DNA of 64,000 nucleotides from positions 248,001-312,000 of the forward strand of contig CANNCL010000003.1 of assembly GCA_947503155.1 (NCBI GenBank), given 5' to 3'. Both the position numbers and the translations under genes were made by a program. Below the pieces are notes generated by a model that made no database searches, was not told where the DNA came from, and was given only the letters and a program-made list of their open reading frames with translations. Within the stretch, counting starts at the first letter, position 1; each line of letters opens with the position of its first letter. This DNA is from an uncultured Erythrobacter sp. Its GTDB lineage: Bacteria > Pseudomonadota > Alphaproteobacteria > Sphingomonadales > Sphingomonadaceae. Below, piece after piece: positions 1-7,563 of this stretch.

Positions 1-269
1 CAGTGGTCCTATCGCAGCGCGGCTCACACATGACCCCGCGCAGCGTCGTAAACTGGTTTGCAGCGATCTATGACGAGCTTGGCCTTGATGGATGCTCATC
101 GCACTCAGGCAGGCGCACGTTCATTACCAACGCAGCTAGGCTTGTCAGCAAGACTGGCGGTTCGCTGCGTGATGTGCAGGAGCTGGCTGGCCATAGCGCG
201 CTCAGCACAACGGAGAGGTACATTGAAGGCGACCGCGATGCTCAGCGCAGATTGGTGCGGTTGTTATGA
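1..269 (+). CDS. Site-specific tyrosine recombinase/integrase, C-terminal part (5' end outside window)
   Basis: The frame is open from the window edge, so only the last ~88 residues are seen. They carry the C-terminal catalytic signature of the phage-integrase/XerD family: an H-x-x-R box (HSGRRTF), a histidine box (LAGHSALST) and the tyrosine nucleophile in TTERY. The first catalytic arginine must lie upstream. Such enzymes integrate and excise mobile elements, often at tRNA genes. The gene reads toward tRNA-Pro 4 kb away, with the island genes between, so it probably belongs to an island using that or another tRNA. Its stop overlaps the next start as ATGA. The class is certain; completeness and activity cannot be judged from the fragment. 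Confidence 0.9.
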   Translation, partial: VVLSQRGSHMTPRSVVNWFAAIYDELGLDGCSSHSGRRTFITNAARLVSKTGGSLRDVQELAGHSALSTTERYIEGDRDAQRRLVRLL

Positions 270-859
270 TTACGCTGGAGCGGTTCCGGCAGCTTGAAGC
301 CGTTCTGCGCGAGCGAGGTTACGGTCCGACTATTGATTGGACCGAGAGCATTGAGCCAGCCAGTAGGTCTGAGGAATTCGCTGAGCGAACCATCTACGTG
401 ATCTGCAATTCAGGCATGGCCAACGCGGCGGCAAACGCCATCTACCAACGATGCCTTGATGCGCTGCGTAATGGCGTTCCTGTTGTCGAGGTCTTCCGCC
501 ATCCCGGCAAAGCGCCTGCGATCGATCTCATTTGGGCTGAGCGCGATCAGTTGTTCGCTGACTACAATCATGCTGATGATCCGATCGCGGCGCTAGAAGC
601 GCTGCCGTGGATCGGTGAAGTGACCGCATTGCACCTGGCCAAGAATCTGGGAGCGAACGTTGCCAAGCCAGACGTGCACATGGAGCGCTTGGCGCGAGCC
701 GAAAACACCACGACCGCCGATCTGTGCGAGCGGCTGTCGCGAGAGAGCGGATACCGCGTTGCGACCATCGACACGATCCTATGGCGCGCGTGCGCTGACC
801 GGATACTCCGCTCGGCAATCTATGAAGCTGAAGGCTGGGACGCGGCGTTCAGGCCGTAA
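266..859 (+). CDS. HhH-GPD-like DNA glycosylase / base-excision repair-type protein
   Basis: A 197-residue protein. Residues ~112-145 contain a helix-hairpin-helix-like stretch (LPWIGEVTALHLAKNLG) followed by KPDVHMERLA. This resembles the HhH hairpin and the catalytic-aspartate region of the HhH-GPD (endonuclease III / AlkA) fold. No iron-sulfur cysteine cluster is present. The start ATG overlaps the integrase stop (ATGA), so the two genes are probably translationally coupled, an unusual partnership. It could repair or process DNA during element transfer, or act as a defence or modification enzyme. This is inference: the fold is supported by motifs only and the substrate is unknown. Confidence 0.6.
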   Translation: MITLERFRQLEAVLRERGYGPTIDWTESIEPASRSEEFAERTIYVICNSGMANAAANAIYQRCLDALRNGVPVVEVFRHPGKAPAIDLIWAERDQLFADYNHADDPIAALEALPWIGEVTALHLAKNLGANVAKPDVHMERLARAENTTTADLCERLSRESGYRVATIDTILWRACADRILRSAIYEAEGWDAAFRP

Positions 860-988
860 GCGGCTGCAAAACACCGGTAGAACCCGCACCGATATCCTAA
901 CACCGCCTCAGGCGGCGTAATGGCGCTGTAGCGCACCGTCAGGCAGCGGCTCTGCCTATCCCAACATCGAAAATGAAAGGACACAGCC

Positions 989-1351
989 ATGACAGGCAGT
1001 GAACAGGCCAGTTGCGCCTGCGATACCCCGCGCGCAGAGCAAATTGCGCAGCTCAATGATAGACTTCGCAAAACGGGACAGGGCGGAGAGATATTCTTCA
1101 CCCGCAGTATCGTTGAAAGCACCGAGCTGAGCCCCGTGGCGATCATGCAAGCGCTCGCTCGCTATGACGCGTTCGACGCTGACAACGATCCGCACGGCGA
1201 GCGCGACTTTGGCGACATTGATGTCGCAGGCACATCGCTGTTTTGGAAGATCGACTACTACAACCGTGACAAGACGTTTGGCTCCGATGATCCCGCTGAC
1301 CCTGAGGTAACCGCAAGGGTACTGACCGTGATGCTGCCGGAAGACTGGTAG
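989..1351 (+). CDS. DUF3768 family protein
   Basis: A 120-residue acidic protein matching the DUF3768 pattern: an N-terminal RAEQIAQLNDRLR helix, the conserved DNDPHGERDFG core, then FWKIDYYNRD and a VLTVMLPEDW end. The family is small, of unknown function, and common in alphaproteobacterial plasmids, integrative elements and phages, which fits this island. A purine-rich GAAAGGA lies about 8 bases before the ATG. The 130-bp gap before the gene holds only a short GC hairpin near 902-915. No catalytic residues can be assigned. Confidence 0.85.
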   Translation: MTGSEQASCACDTPRAEQIAQLNDRLRKTGQGGEIFFTRSIVESTELSPVAIMQALARYDAFDADNDPHGERDFGDIDVAGTSLFWKIDYYNRDKTFGSDDPADPEVTARVLTVMLPEDW

Positions 1352-1484
1352 CGCGGCCCTGCTGATCCGTTCGAGCGGCGCGAATTGCGCTGCGCCCAAT
1401 CAAGGACCCCTCTCACAGAAACTACAAACTTGGCGGTTTTGAGCCGTGGCAGCGGGAAGGGGTCTATATAGGAGGTCTGAGCAA

Positions 1485-2012
1485 ATGCGCGGGACCATCA
1501 TATCAACACGCCGCTTAAAACTGCGAACATGGCGCATGAGCGACGTCGCCAGCTATCACCAGCACTGCAACACAAACGCCGTCTTGAAGTACTTAGGTGA
1601 TGTTGTGAGCCAGAGCGCTGTCAAACACGAAGTGCGCTGGTTCAAGCGGGATCAGGCCAGGAACGGGCACACGTTCTGGGCGATGGAGCGGAAGCGTGAT
1701 GGGGCGTTGCTGGGCTTCTGCGGCATCATCCATGTGCGTGAGCGCGAGTCCATACTCAACGGCAAGCTCGAAGTCGGTTGGCGGCTCAGGGCTGACGCGT
1801 GGGGCTGCGGCTATGCGACGGAAGCTGCAGAAGCTGTGATTGACTGGGCGGAATGGGAACTGCCTGACGAGCTGCTGCTAGCACGTATCCACCGGGACAA
1901 TGATGCAAGCCAAGCGCTTGCGCGACGTGTCGGTATGCGCAGGGCCAGAGCGATCGAAGCGCGGCTTACCGACTATGATGCAGAGCATTACGTGTTTCGG
2001 TTGAAGCTATAA
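1485..2012 (+). CDS. GNAT family N-acetyltransferase (RimJ/RimL-like)
   Basis: A 175-residue protein beginning MRGTIISTRRLKLRTW, the typical N-terminus of RimJ/RimL-type acetyltransferases. The acetyl-CoA site appears as RLRADAWGCGYATEAAEAVIDWA, corresponding to the R/Q-x-x-G-x-G/A loop, and the late NDASQALARRVGM block matches the NxxSxxLxxKxGF signature of the family. The ATG at 1485 is preferred over an upstream in-frame GTG at 1446 because a full AGGAGGT ribosome-binding site sits at 1470-1476. It probably acetylates an amino group on a small molecule or protein terminus; the substrate is unknown. It is cargo-like within the island. Confidence 0.88.
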   Translation: MRGTIISTRRLKLRTWRMSDVASYHQHCNTNAVLKYLGDVVSQSAVKHEVRWFKRDQARNGHTFWAMERKRDGALLGFCGIIHVRERESILNGKLEVGWRLRADAWGCGYATEAAEAVIDWAEWELPDELLLARIHRDNDASQALARRVGMRRARAIEARLTDYDAEHYVFRLKL

Positions 2013-2123
2013 AACCTTGGCGTTCAAACAGAAGAAGTTCAATTGGCGCAATTGTACATCAAAGTCGCCAGAGCCACCGTCTGGCTGAACTCCGAATGAG
2101 AGAAGGGGGTATTTCGACCAAGT

Positions 2124-2597
2124 TTAATCTTCGTTCAAGTACCGATAACGTTCAGCCCAATCGAAGCATTCTCCATTTGCTAGAGCATCCTTTCTCACAC
2201 CGATCGGACCGGCTTCGTAGATGAACGCTAAGAGCATTTCTGGCCTAATGTTATTGAAATCAGCTAGCATCAGATCGGCAACCATTCTGTTGCGTGCGCT
2301 GTTATCGAGCAACCATTCATCACCTATTTCAATAAGGCGAACGACCCACGTGACTGCGCCCGGTCGAGGACCCTTCCATGGGTCTTGAGTGTCGATCACG
2401 AATTGCTCTAGCTGATCAAGAAGGTCGAATTCCTTTAGCTCATAAAAGTAAGCGTAGAGCGCATCTTTCAGTGCATTGATCGGGTCATCTCTCGGGCGGA
2501 GTACCGTTCGCTTCCGGGCCGAAAAATACACCCAGCGCAGGTGCTTCCCCCAGCTCTCGAAATCTCGTGCTGGTGGCGCTTCTCGTGTTCGTCCCAT
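2124..2597 (-). CDS. Hypothetical protein of the island
   Basis: A 157-residue soluble protein with no signal peptide or membrane segment and no motif I recognise. The N-terminus is basic (MGRTREAPPARD); the middle is acidic and aromatic-rich. Base composition is distinctly more A/T-rich than the chromosomal genes to the right, as in the neighbouring replication-protein gene, suggesting shared foreign origin. It diverges from that gene across a 306-bp region with a promoter-like motif and a palindrome, so it could be a regulator or accessory factor of the element. That role is a guess from position only. Confidence 0.6.
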   Translation of the reverse strand: MGRTREAPPARDFESWGKHLRWVYFSARKRTVLRPRDDPINALKDALYAYFYELKEFDLLDQLEQFVIDTQDPWKGPRPGAVTWVVRLIEIGDEWLLDNSARNRMVADLMLADFNNIRPEMLLAFIYEAGPIGVRKDALANGECFDWAERYRYLNED

Positions 2598-2663
2598 CTA
2601 TAAATCTCCGACTTCGGCCAATGTATCAATTTTTCGGTTTCCCGAAATCTCAGGATCTATGGC

Positions 2664-2713
2664 TTGACTTCCTCCAACCTGTCAACCATATGAAAGGTAT
2701 CACGGACGTGATA
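2664..2713 (+). promoter_or_regulatory. Putative promoter plus palindromic operator in the rep leader
   Basis: TTGACT at 2664-2669 is followed 17 bases later by a weak -10 (CATATG). Immediately downstream lies a near-perfect palindrome, TATCACG-GA-CGTGATA, at 2698-2713. It sits in the 306-bp region between two divergent genes (2598-2903), where a repressor-controlled rep promoter or an origin iteron would be expected. The palindrome is visible; its use as an operator is inference. Confidence 0.4.
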
Positions 2714-2812
2714 TGTAAATGAGGGCCTGTTTATCGGTCATAGAGCTAAGAATTTGGGCTCTCTGATCCAAATCCTAGCGTGAGGCGCCATCCTAACGCT
2801 CTGTTCCTTCTC

Positions 2813-2823
2813 TATAATATTAC
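2813..2823 (+). other. TATAAT -10-like box overlapping a TAATATTAC nonanucleotide upstream of rep
   Basis: TATAAT (2813-2818) overlaps TAATATTAC (2815-2823), 81 bases before the replication-protein start. A 5-bp stem ACGCT (2796-2800) / AGCGT (2834-2838) encloses it with a 33-base loop. TAATATTAC is the nick-site nonanucleotide of geminivirus-type rolling-circle replicons. The simpler reading is a -10 box of the rep promoter. Both are possible. Confidence 0.3.
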
Positions 2824-2903
2824 GGTCCTTGAAAGCGTGGTGCCAAGAAAAGTCGAGGCCCATGTAATATACATCAACCAACTCCCAGATTAGGAGAACG
2901 GAC

Positions 2904-3905
2904 GTGACTAAAGATTATAAGCCCAAGACTGCAGATGACGGGAGGAAATATCTTCGTTCCTCACATTCTAAGTTCCGGAGATTAGTCAAAAAGGATACGA
3001 GGAAGCGAGGGATCGGTGTCCGACCTAAGCTGTATTTCGACACGCTAATCGGCAATCGCCCGATGCCAGGGAAGCGACAAACTGTCAGCGATTTACTAGC
3101 GACAGATCTCAAAGCGCTACATGAGTTCGGGAACTATATGATCGACGAAGCTGAGAAGCTAAGTCTGTCGAACCCAAATTTAGAGTTCTACCACGTGACC
3201 TTGTTGGCCGAAGAAGGCGTGATTTTGGAACGAGAATCTTTCGTTCCCGTCAGTCCAATCAAAAAGAAAATTCACAACTGTTTATCGCGAGACTGCAAGC
3301 TAGACTTCGTCGCAGCCATCGAATGCCAAGGGCTGACCAACTGGCCTCAAAATTCGAAAGGTCGAACATTGTTAGTCCATGTCCACGCACTGGTCTGGTT
3401 CGATCCTCGCCGGGTGAAAGGCTTGACGGCCAACACTGAGCGCGGCCTTGAGGGGTTCATAAAGAGCAGAGCGTGGTTTTCCAATTTCGACGCTAAGCCC
3501 GTATCAGCAGTGAAAATAACGGAAAACCGTGGGTCACCTGCGTGGTTTGCAGCTTACCTGTTTAAATCGCCTCACTCAGCGAAAAGGCGTGTGAAAATCG
3601 TCGACCCGGACTCCGATTCGCTATTTGATGAATTTAAACTCAAGCCGGTAACTTCGGACGAAGGCTACAGACCCGAATTCGCAATGCGTATTTTCGAACT
3701 GCGGTCGCATTTAAAGCTGAGCGAACTTGTCGTGGCCGGTGGTGCTGGTGCGGCAATGAAGCGCCGCTGCTTCACACGTCTGCGCGCATGGCAACAAAAC
3801 AGGCGTTGGCTTCGAAAACCGATGAAGCATTTCAATTTGGATGCTTTCCGCCGGCAGATTAAACGAAATCGCAGGCGGCACTACGGCGAATTTTTCGTCT
3901 GGTAA
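2904..3905 (+). CDS. HUH-endonuclease-type replication initiator (Rep/G2P-like)
   Basis: A 333-residue basic protein with the three motifs of rolling-circle Rep proteins in order: motif I FYHVTL (~95-100), the metal-binding HUH motif HVH (~159-161, within LLVHVHALVW), and the nicking motif Y-x-x-K (YLFK, ~218-221). One tyrosine is evident, as in plasmid Rep and conjugative-type enzymes. The C-terminus is strongly basic. GTG at 2904 is supported by AGGAG at 2892-2896. Codon use is A/T-richer than the chromosome. Such enzymes nick one strand and attach covalently to the 5' end. Beside an integrase and a tRNA this suggests an integrated rolling-circle plasmid or phage-satellite. I cannot assign a named family with certainty. 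Confidence 0.7.
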   Translation: MTKDYKPKTADDGRKYLRSSHSKFRRLVKKDTRKRGIGVRPKLYFDTLIGNRPMPGKRQTVSDLLATDLKALHEFGNYMIDEAEKLSLSNPNLEFYHVTLLAEEGVILERESFVPVSPIKKKIHNCLSRDCKLDFVAAIECQGLTNWPQNSKGRTLLVHVHALVWFDPRRVKGLTANTERGLEGFIKSRAWFSNFDAKPVSAVKITENRGSPAWFAAYLFKSPHSAKRRVKIVDPDSDSLFDEFKLKPVTSDEGYRPEFAMRIFELRSHLKLSELVVAGGAGAAMKRRCFTRLRAWQQNRRWLRKPMKHFNLDAFRRQIKRNRRRHYGEFFVW

Positions 3906-3911
3906 CAAACA

Positions 3912-3942
3912 GGATGGCGGTATGTCGAATTTACCGCCATCC
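3912..3942 (+). terminator. Hairpin downstream of rep
   Basis: A perfect 11-bp inverted repeat (GGATGGCGGTA / TACCGCCATCC) with a 9-base loop starts 7 bases after the rep stop. There is no T-run, so it may be a Rho-aided terminator or a structural element of the island end rather than a classical intrinsic terminator. Confidence 0.5.
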
Positions 3943-4032
3943 ACACCGCTGACTGCTGAATAAGCGTCCGACAAGAACGAAAACTAGATCGCTGCTTACC
4001 ATACGCTTACCACGCCCTTTCAAGTCGCGGTC

Positions 4033-4056
4033 GGAAACAGCTAAGTGCTTGTTTCC
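4033..4056 (-). terminator. Hairpin 3' of tRNA-Pro
   Basis: GGAAACA (4033-4039) and TGTTTCC (4050-4056) form a 7-bp stem three bases beyond the encoded CCA of tRNA-Pro on the minus strand. No T-run follows. It may help end tRNA transcription or mark the island junction. Confidence 0.35.
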
Positions 4057-4058
4057 AC

Positions 4059-4135
4059 TGGTCGGGAAGACAGGATTCGAACCTGCGACCCCCACACCCC
4101 CAGTGTGATGCGCTACCAGGCTGCGCTACTTCCCG
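4059..4135 (-). tRNA. tRNA-Pro (anticodon GGG)
   Basis: A 77-base cloverleaf on the minus strand. The acceptor stem CGGGAAG/CTTCCCG is perfect, the anticodon loop CTGGGGG sits on stem TCACA/TGTGG, the T-arm contains GTTCGAAT, and CCA is encoded. It reads proline codons CCC and CCU. It separates the accessory genes (1-4058) from core genes starting with yajC, and tRNA 3' ends are favoured integration sites, so it is a candidate attB of the island. I did not find a second copy of its 3' end in the window; the partner repeat would lie to the left. Confidence 0.96.
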
Positions 4136-4415
4136 TATCCAGTGGAGGCGCGCCGTATAGGGCGGTGATTTCGTTGTGGCAAGCGGTCAGATGCCACATT
4201 GGTGCCAGAATTCCGCGCCGAACCGGCGGCAAATGGGTGATGCAGCCATGCACCATAGTTTTGCCCAAACCGTGCTGAGTGAATTGCGGGCAGCTTGCAT
4301 TGCTGCTAACCGCGCCCACTTACCCTTGAGACGGGCGGGGAGACAGGCGGCAGCCGCCATCTGCGACCAACCTGAACCAAGCCAAGCCACACCAATTTAA
4401 CGGGCCGATAGACAC

Positions 4416-4742
4416 ATGTTTGACCTACTTGCCGCTGCTGGAGCGGGCGCTGCCGAAGCGCCGCCAGCCTGGATCAACTGGCTGCCGATTGTCGGCATGG
4501 TTGTGATTTTCTGGTTCTTGATCATCCGCCCGCAAATGAAGCGGCAGAAAGAACATCAGGCAAAGGTCGGCGGCCTGAAAAAGGGCGATCAAGTCGTCAC
4601 GCAAGGCGGCCTAGTCGGCAAAGTCATCAAGGTTGATGACACTTATGCAGAAATCGAATTGGCCAAGGATGTGCGCGTGAAAGCGGTTAAGCACACGATT
4701 GCCGATCTGATCGAAAAGGGCGGCAAACCCGCTAACGATTAA
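4416..4742 (+). CDS. yajC: Preprotein translocase subunit YajC
   Basis: 108 residues with one membrane helix (~22-40, WLPIVGMVVIFWFLIIRP) followed by the YajC signature QMKRQKEHQAKVGGLKKGDQVVTQGGLVGKV. YajC associates with SecDF and helps proton-motive-force-driven protein export across the inner membrane. It is followed after ~90 bp by secD and then secF, the standard alphaproteobacterial order. The 280 bp between tRNA-Pro and yajC contain no convincing gene and presumably hold its promoter. No strong Shine-Dalgarno is visible, but the family alignment supports this start. Confidence 0.97.
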   Translation: MFDLLAAAGAGAAEAPPAWINWLPIVGMVVIFWFLIIRPQMKRQKEHQAKVGGLKKGDQVVTQGGLVGKVIKVDDTYAEIELAKDVRVKAVKHTIADLIEKGGKPAND

Positions 4743-4830
4743 GCGTCTGCGATTAATTTCCTGCGGCTGGGGCGCGTTTGAGCGTCCAAGGCGTCACTGA
4801 TAAACGACATAAGGTTCAAACTGGCCGGCA

Positions 4831-6429
4831 ATGCTTGAATTTCCCCTTTGGAAAAAGATTATGCTGTGGGCGATCACGCTCGCTTTCTCAGCAGCGGCGC
4901 TCCCGTCCTTGCTGGGGCCTGCAGGTGTTGAACTGGGTGAGGATTCGTCCGCGCCGCAGATCAATCTGGGCCTCGATCTGGCCGGTGGTTCGCACCTCTT
5001 GCTAGAGGCTGATCCAGAGGAAGTGGCCCGGCAACGGCTGGAAAATATGGAAGAGGCGGTCGAAGTCGCCTTGGAAAATGCCACACCAGAAATTGAATTT
5101 GGCGATACGTCGCGCTCTGATGGGCGGCTTTCCTTTATCCTCGACACGCCGGTTGATATTGACCGCGCGCGCGGCGTTCTTGAGCCGCTAATGATGGGCG
5201 AAGGGCTGACGCGCGAATGGGATTTGAGCGTCATCGACGGTCAACGCATGGTGCTCACCCCGACCGATACCGGAACGGCTGTGGCTTTGAACACAGCGAT
5301 GGAAGGGGCCGTCGAAGTTGTCCGCCGCCGGATCGATTTGCTGGGCACCAAAGAACCAACGATCATTCGTCAGGGTGATACGCGGATCGTGGTGCAGGTG
5401 CCGGGTTTGCAAGATCCGCAGGCTTTGAAAGAGCAGCTGGGTCAGACCGCACAGCTTGAATTTAAACTGGTCGATCAGCAGGCGCTGCCGACCAACACAT
5501 TGGCCGGTGTCGCCAATCCGGGCAGCCAGATTTTCCCCTACGCAACAGGCTCCAATTTCGAAGGGCAGTTTGAAGCGGTTAAACGCCTCGGCGGTATTCG
5601 CGGCGACAGTCTGACCGGGGCGCAGGCCGGGATTGATCAACGCAACAATGAAAACATCGTCTCGATCCAGTTCGACCAACAAGGCGGGCAAAAATTCGCG
5701 CAGCTCAGCACCGAAAATGTCGGCGAACGATTTGCGATCATCCTCGATGGCGAGGTGATCTCCGCGCCGTTCTTCAACGAACCAATCCTTGGCGGTGCGG
5801 CGCAGATTTCGGGTAACTTTACCGCGGAAAGCGCAAACCAGCTGGCGATCTCGCTGCAATCGGGCGCTCTGCCAGTGCCGCTGACCGTGATCGAGGAACG
5901 CACCGTGGGGCCGGACCTTGGGGCCGAATCCATCCGCAGCGGGTTGATCGCGATGATCATCGGCAGCATCGCCGTGGTGACATTGATGGTCGCAACCTAT
6001 GGCCGGTTCGGTGTCTATGCGACGGTGGCTCTGGTCTTCAACGTGCTCATTTTGCTGGGCGCGATGGCGATCGGCAATTTCACTCTGACCTTGCCCGGCA
6101 TCGCCGGATTTGTGTTGACGGTGGGTGCGGCGGTTGACGCCAACGTGCTGATTAACGAACGAATACGCGAGGAACGAAAGCGCGGGCGAAAAGTCATAAC
6201 CGCGGTCGAAAACGGCTATAAAGAAGCCAGCCGCGCGATTTACGACGCCAATATCACCAACTTCATCGCAGGCGCTTTGCTGTTCTGGTTCGGCTCTGGC
6301 CCGATCCGCGGTTTCGCCGTTGTGTTGGTGATCGGATTGGTGACTTCGGTCTTCACCGCACTGGCGCTTACTCGCATGTGGGTTTCCGGCTATCTCGCCG
6401 CGAACCGCCCCAAAGACATCAACATTTAA
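4831..6429 (+). CDS. secD: Protein translocase subunit SecD
   Basis: 532 residues: an N-terminal membrane helix (~10-28), a large periplasmic region containing the P1 signature GLDLAGGSHLLLE near residue 50, and a C-terminal bundle of five helices with the conserved LTLPGIAGFVLTVGAAVDANVLINERIREE segment. With SecF it pulls translocating proteins through SecYEG using the proton motive force. Length is normal for alphaproteobacteria. secF follows after 16 bp with an AGGGAG ribosome-binding site, so yajC-secD-secF is one operon. Confidence 0.98.
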   Translation: MLEFPLWKKIMLWAITLAFSAAALPSLLGPAGVELGEDSSAPQINLGLDLAGGSHLLLEADPEEVARQRLENMEEAVEVALENATPEIEFGDTSRSDGRLSFILDTPVDIDRARGVLEPLMMGEGLTREWDLSVIDGQRMVLTPTDTGTAVALNTAMEGAVEVVRRRIDLLGTKEPTIIRQGDTRIVVQVPGLQDPQALKEQLGQTAQLEFKLVDQQALPTNTLAGVANPGSQIFPYATGSNFEGQFEAVKRLGGIRGDSLTGAQAGIDQRNNENIVSIQFDQQGGQKFAQLSTENVGERFAIILDGEVISAPFFNEPILGGAAQISGNFTAESANQLAISLQSGALPVPLTVIEERTVGPDLGAESIRSGLIAMIIGSIAVVTLMVATYGRFGVYATVALVFNVLILLGAMAIGNFTLTLPGIAGFVLTVGAAVDANVLINERIREERKRGRKVITAVENGYKEASRAIYDANITNFIAGALLFWFGSGPIRGFAVVLVIGLVTSVFTALALTRMWVSGYLAANRPKDINI

Positions 6430-6445
6430 GGAAGGGAGACGAGCT

Positions 6446-7426
6446 ATGAAACTGCTGAAACTCGTACCCCAGGATACGAACATAAAGTTCCTGAAATTCC
6501 GCGCGCCGTTCTTCATCTTCAGCCTGCTATTGATGGCGGCGAGTTGGGCTTTGGTGGCGACGATGGGGCTCAATTACGGCGTCGATTTCGCCGGCGGCCA
6601 ACAAATCCGCGCGACCTTCACCGAAACGGCAGAGGCGCCGGTGGTGGAATTGCGCGAAACGATATCCGCGCTGGAGAATATCGAAGATCCCGTGGTGCAA
6701 CGGTTTGGACAACCCAATGAGGTGTCCATCCGCGTAAAACTGCCGCCAGAGGCCGAGGGCAATCCTGAGTTTGCCAATGAGATGACCAATGCGATTGTGA
6801 CAGCAATCGAGGCCGGGCATCCCGACATCCGTATTGACGGCGTTGATAGTGTTTCGGGCAAGGTTTCAGGCGAGTTTCGCAATGATGCTGTGCTGGCCTT
6901 GCTTGCGGCGATGTTGATGGTGGCGCTGTATATTTGGATCCGGTTCGAATGGCAGTTTGGCGTCGGCGCGCTGTTTGCGCTGTTCCACGATGTGTCCGTC
7001 ACATTGGGTATGTTTGCGCTGTTCCAGTTGGAATTCAGCCTTCAGATTATTGCCGCTATTTTGGCGATCATTGGTTATTCTTTGAACGATACGATTGTCG
7101 TTTATGACCGCGTGCGGGAAAACCTGAAGAAGTATCGCAAGATGCCTCTGCCAGAGCTGCTCGACCTGTCAGTGAATGAAACGCTGGCGCGGACGGTGAT
7201 GACATCGCTGACGCTGCTGGTGGCGTTGGTGCCATTGTTGATATTCGGCCCCTCCAGCCTGTTTGGGCTGGTCGCGGCGATCACGGCGGGCCTGTTCATC
7301 GGAACCTATTCGAGCGTCTATCTCGCGTCTCCGATCCTAATCTGGCTTGGCGTGAATTCGGACAGTTTCGTTCCGCAGGAAACCGACGCAGATCGTCAGG
7401 AAAAGAAGGTCCTGGGGCAGCTTTAA
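6446..7426 (+). CDS. secF: Protein translocase subunit SecF
   Basis: 326 residues. An N-terminal helix (~22-42) leads to the GVDFAGG motif, a short periplasmic domain, then five helices with the diagnostic IIAAILAIIGYSLNDTIVVYDRVREN region. It is the partner of SecD in the inner-membrane export machine. The charged C-terminal tail (TDADRQEKKVLGQL) is ordinary. The gene ends the operon; a long GC-rich hairpin element lies 18 bp downstream and probably serves as terminator. Confidence 0.98.
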   Translation: MKLLKLVPQDTNIKFLKFRAPFFIFSLLLMAASWALVATMGLNYGVDFAGGQQIRATFTETAEAPVVELRETISALENIEDPVVQRFGQPNEVSIRVKLPPEAEGNPEFANEMTNAIVTAIEAGHPDIRIDGVDSVSGKVSGEFRNDAVLALLAAMLMVALYIWIRFEWQFGVGALFALFHDVSVTLGMFALFQLEFSLQIIAAILAIIGYSLNDTIVVYDRVRENLKKYRKMPLPELLDLSVNETLARTVMTSLTLLVALVPLLIFGPSSLFGLVAAITAGLFIGTYSSVYLASPILIWLGVNSDSFVPQETDADRQEKKVLGQL

Positions 7427-7443
7427 TCTACGGGGTGCTATTC

Positions 7444-7510
7444 CGCCCTCTCCCCCGCCCATCCGCCCTTTGGGATAGGATTTCCGGGCGAAAGGGCAGG
7501 GGAGAGGGCG
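7444..7510. repeat. Long REP-like hairpin between convergent genes
   Basis: A perfect 12-bp outer arm CGCCCTCTCCCC (7444-7455) pairs with GGGGAGAGGGCG (7499-7510). An inner 7-bp arm GCCCTTT (7465-7471) pairs with AAAGGGC (7491-7497). Two stacked stems in a 67-base element between convergent secF and a glycosyltransferase gene suggest a bidirectional terminator or a dispersed REP/MITE-like repeat. No T-run is present. Confidence 0.6.
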
Positions 7511-7563
7511 ACTTGGCACAAGGATGGGCCGGACGGCCCAGACGCACGCAGATAAAACGCCGC

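Noticed and set aside
5188..6573. 461-codon antisense frame over secD
   Set aside because: It covers the SecD/SecF coding region in the opposite direction; composition is non-protein-like and no start signal is seen.
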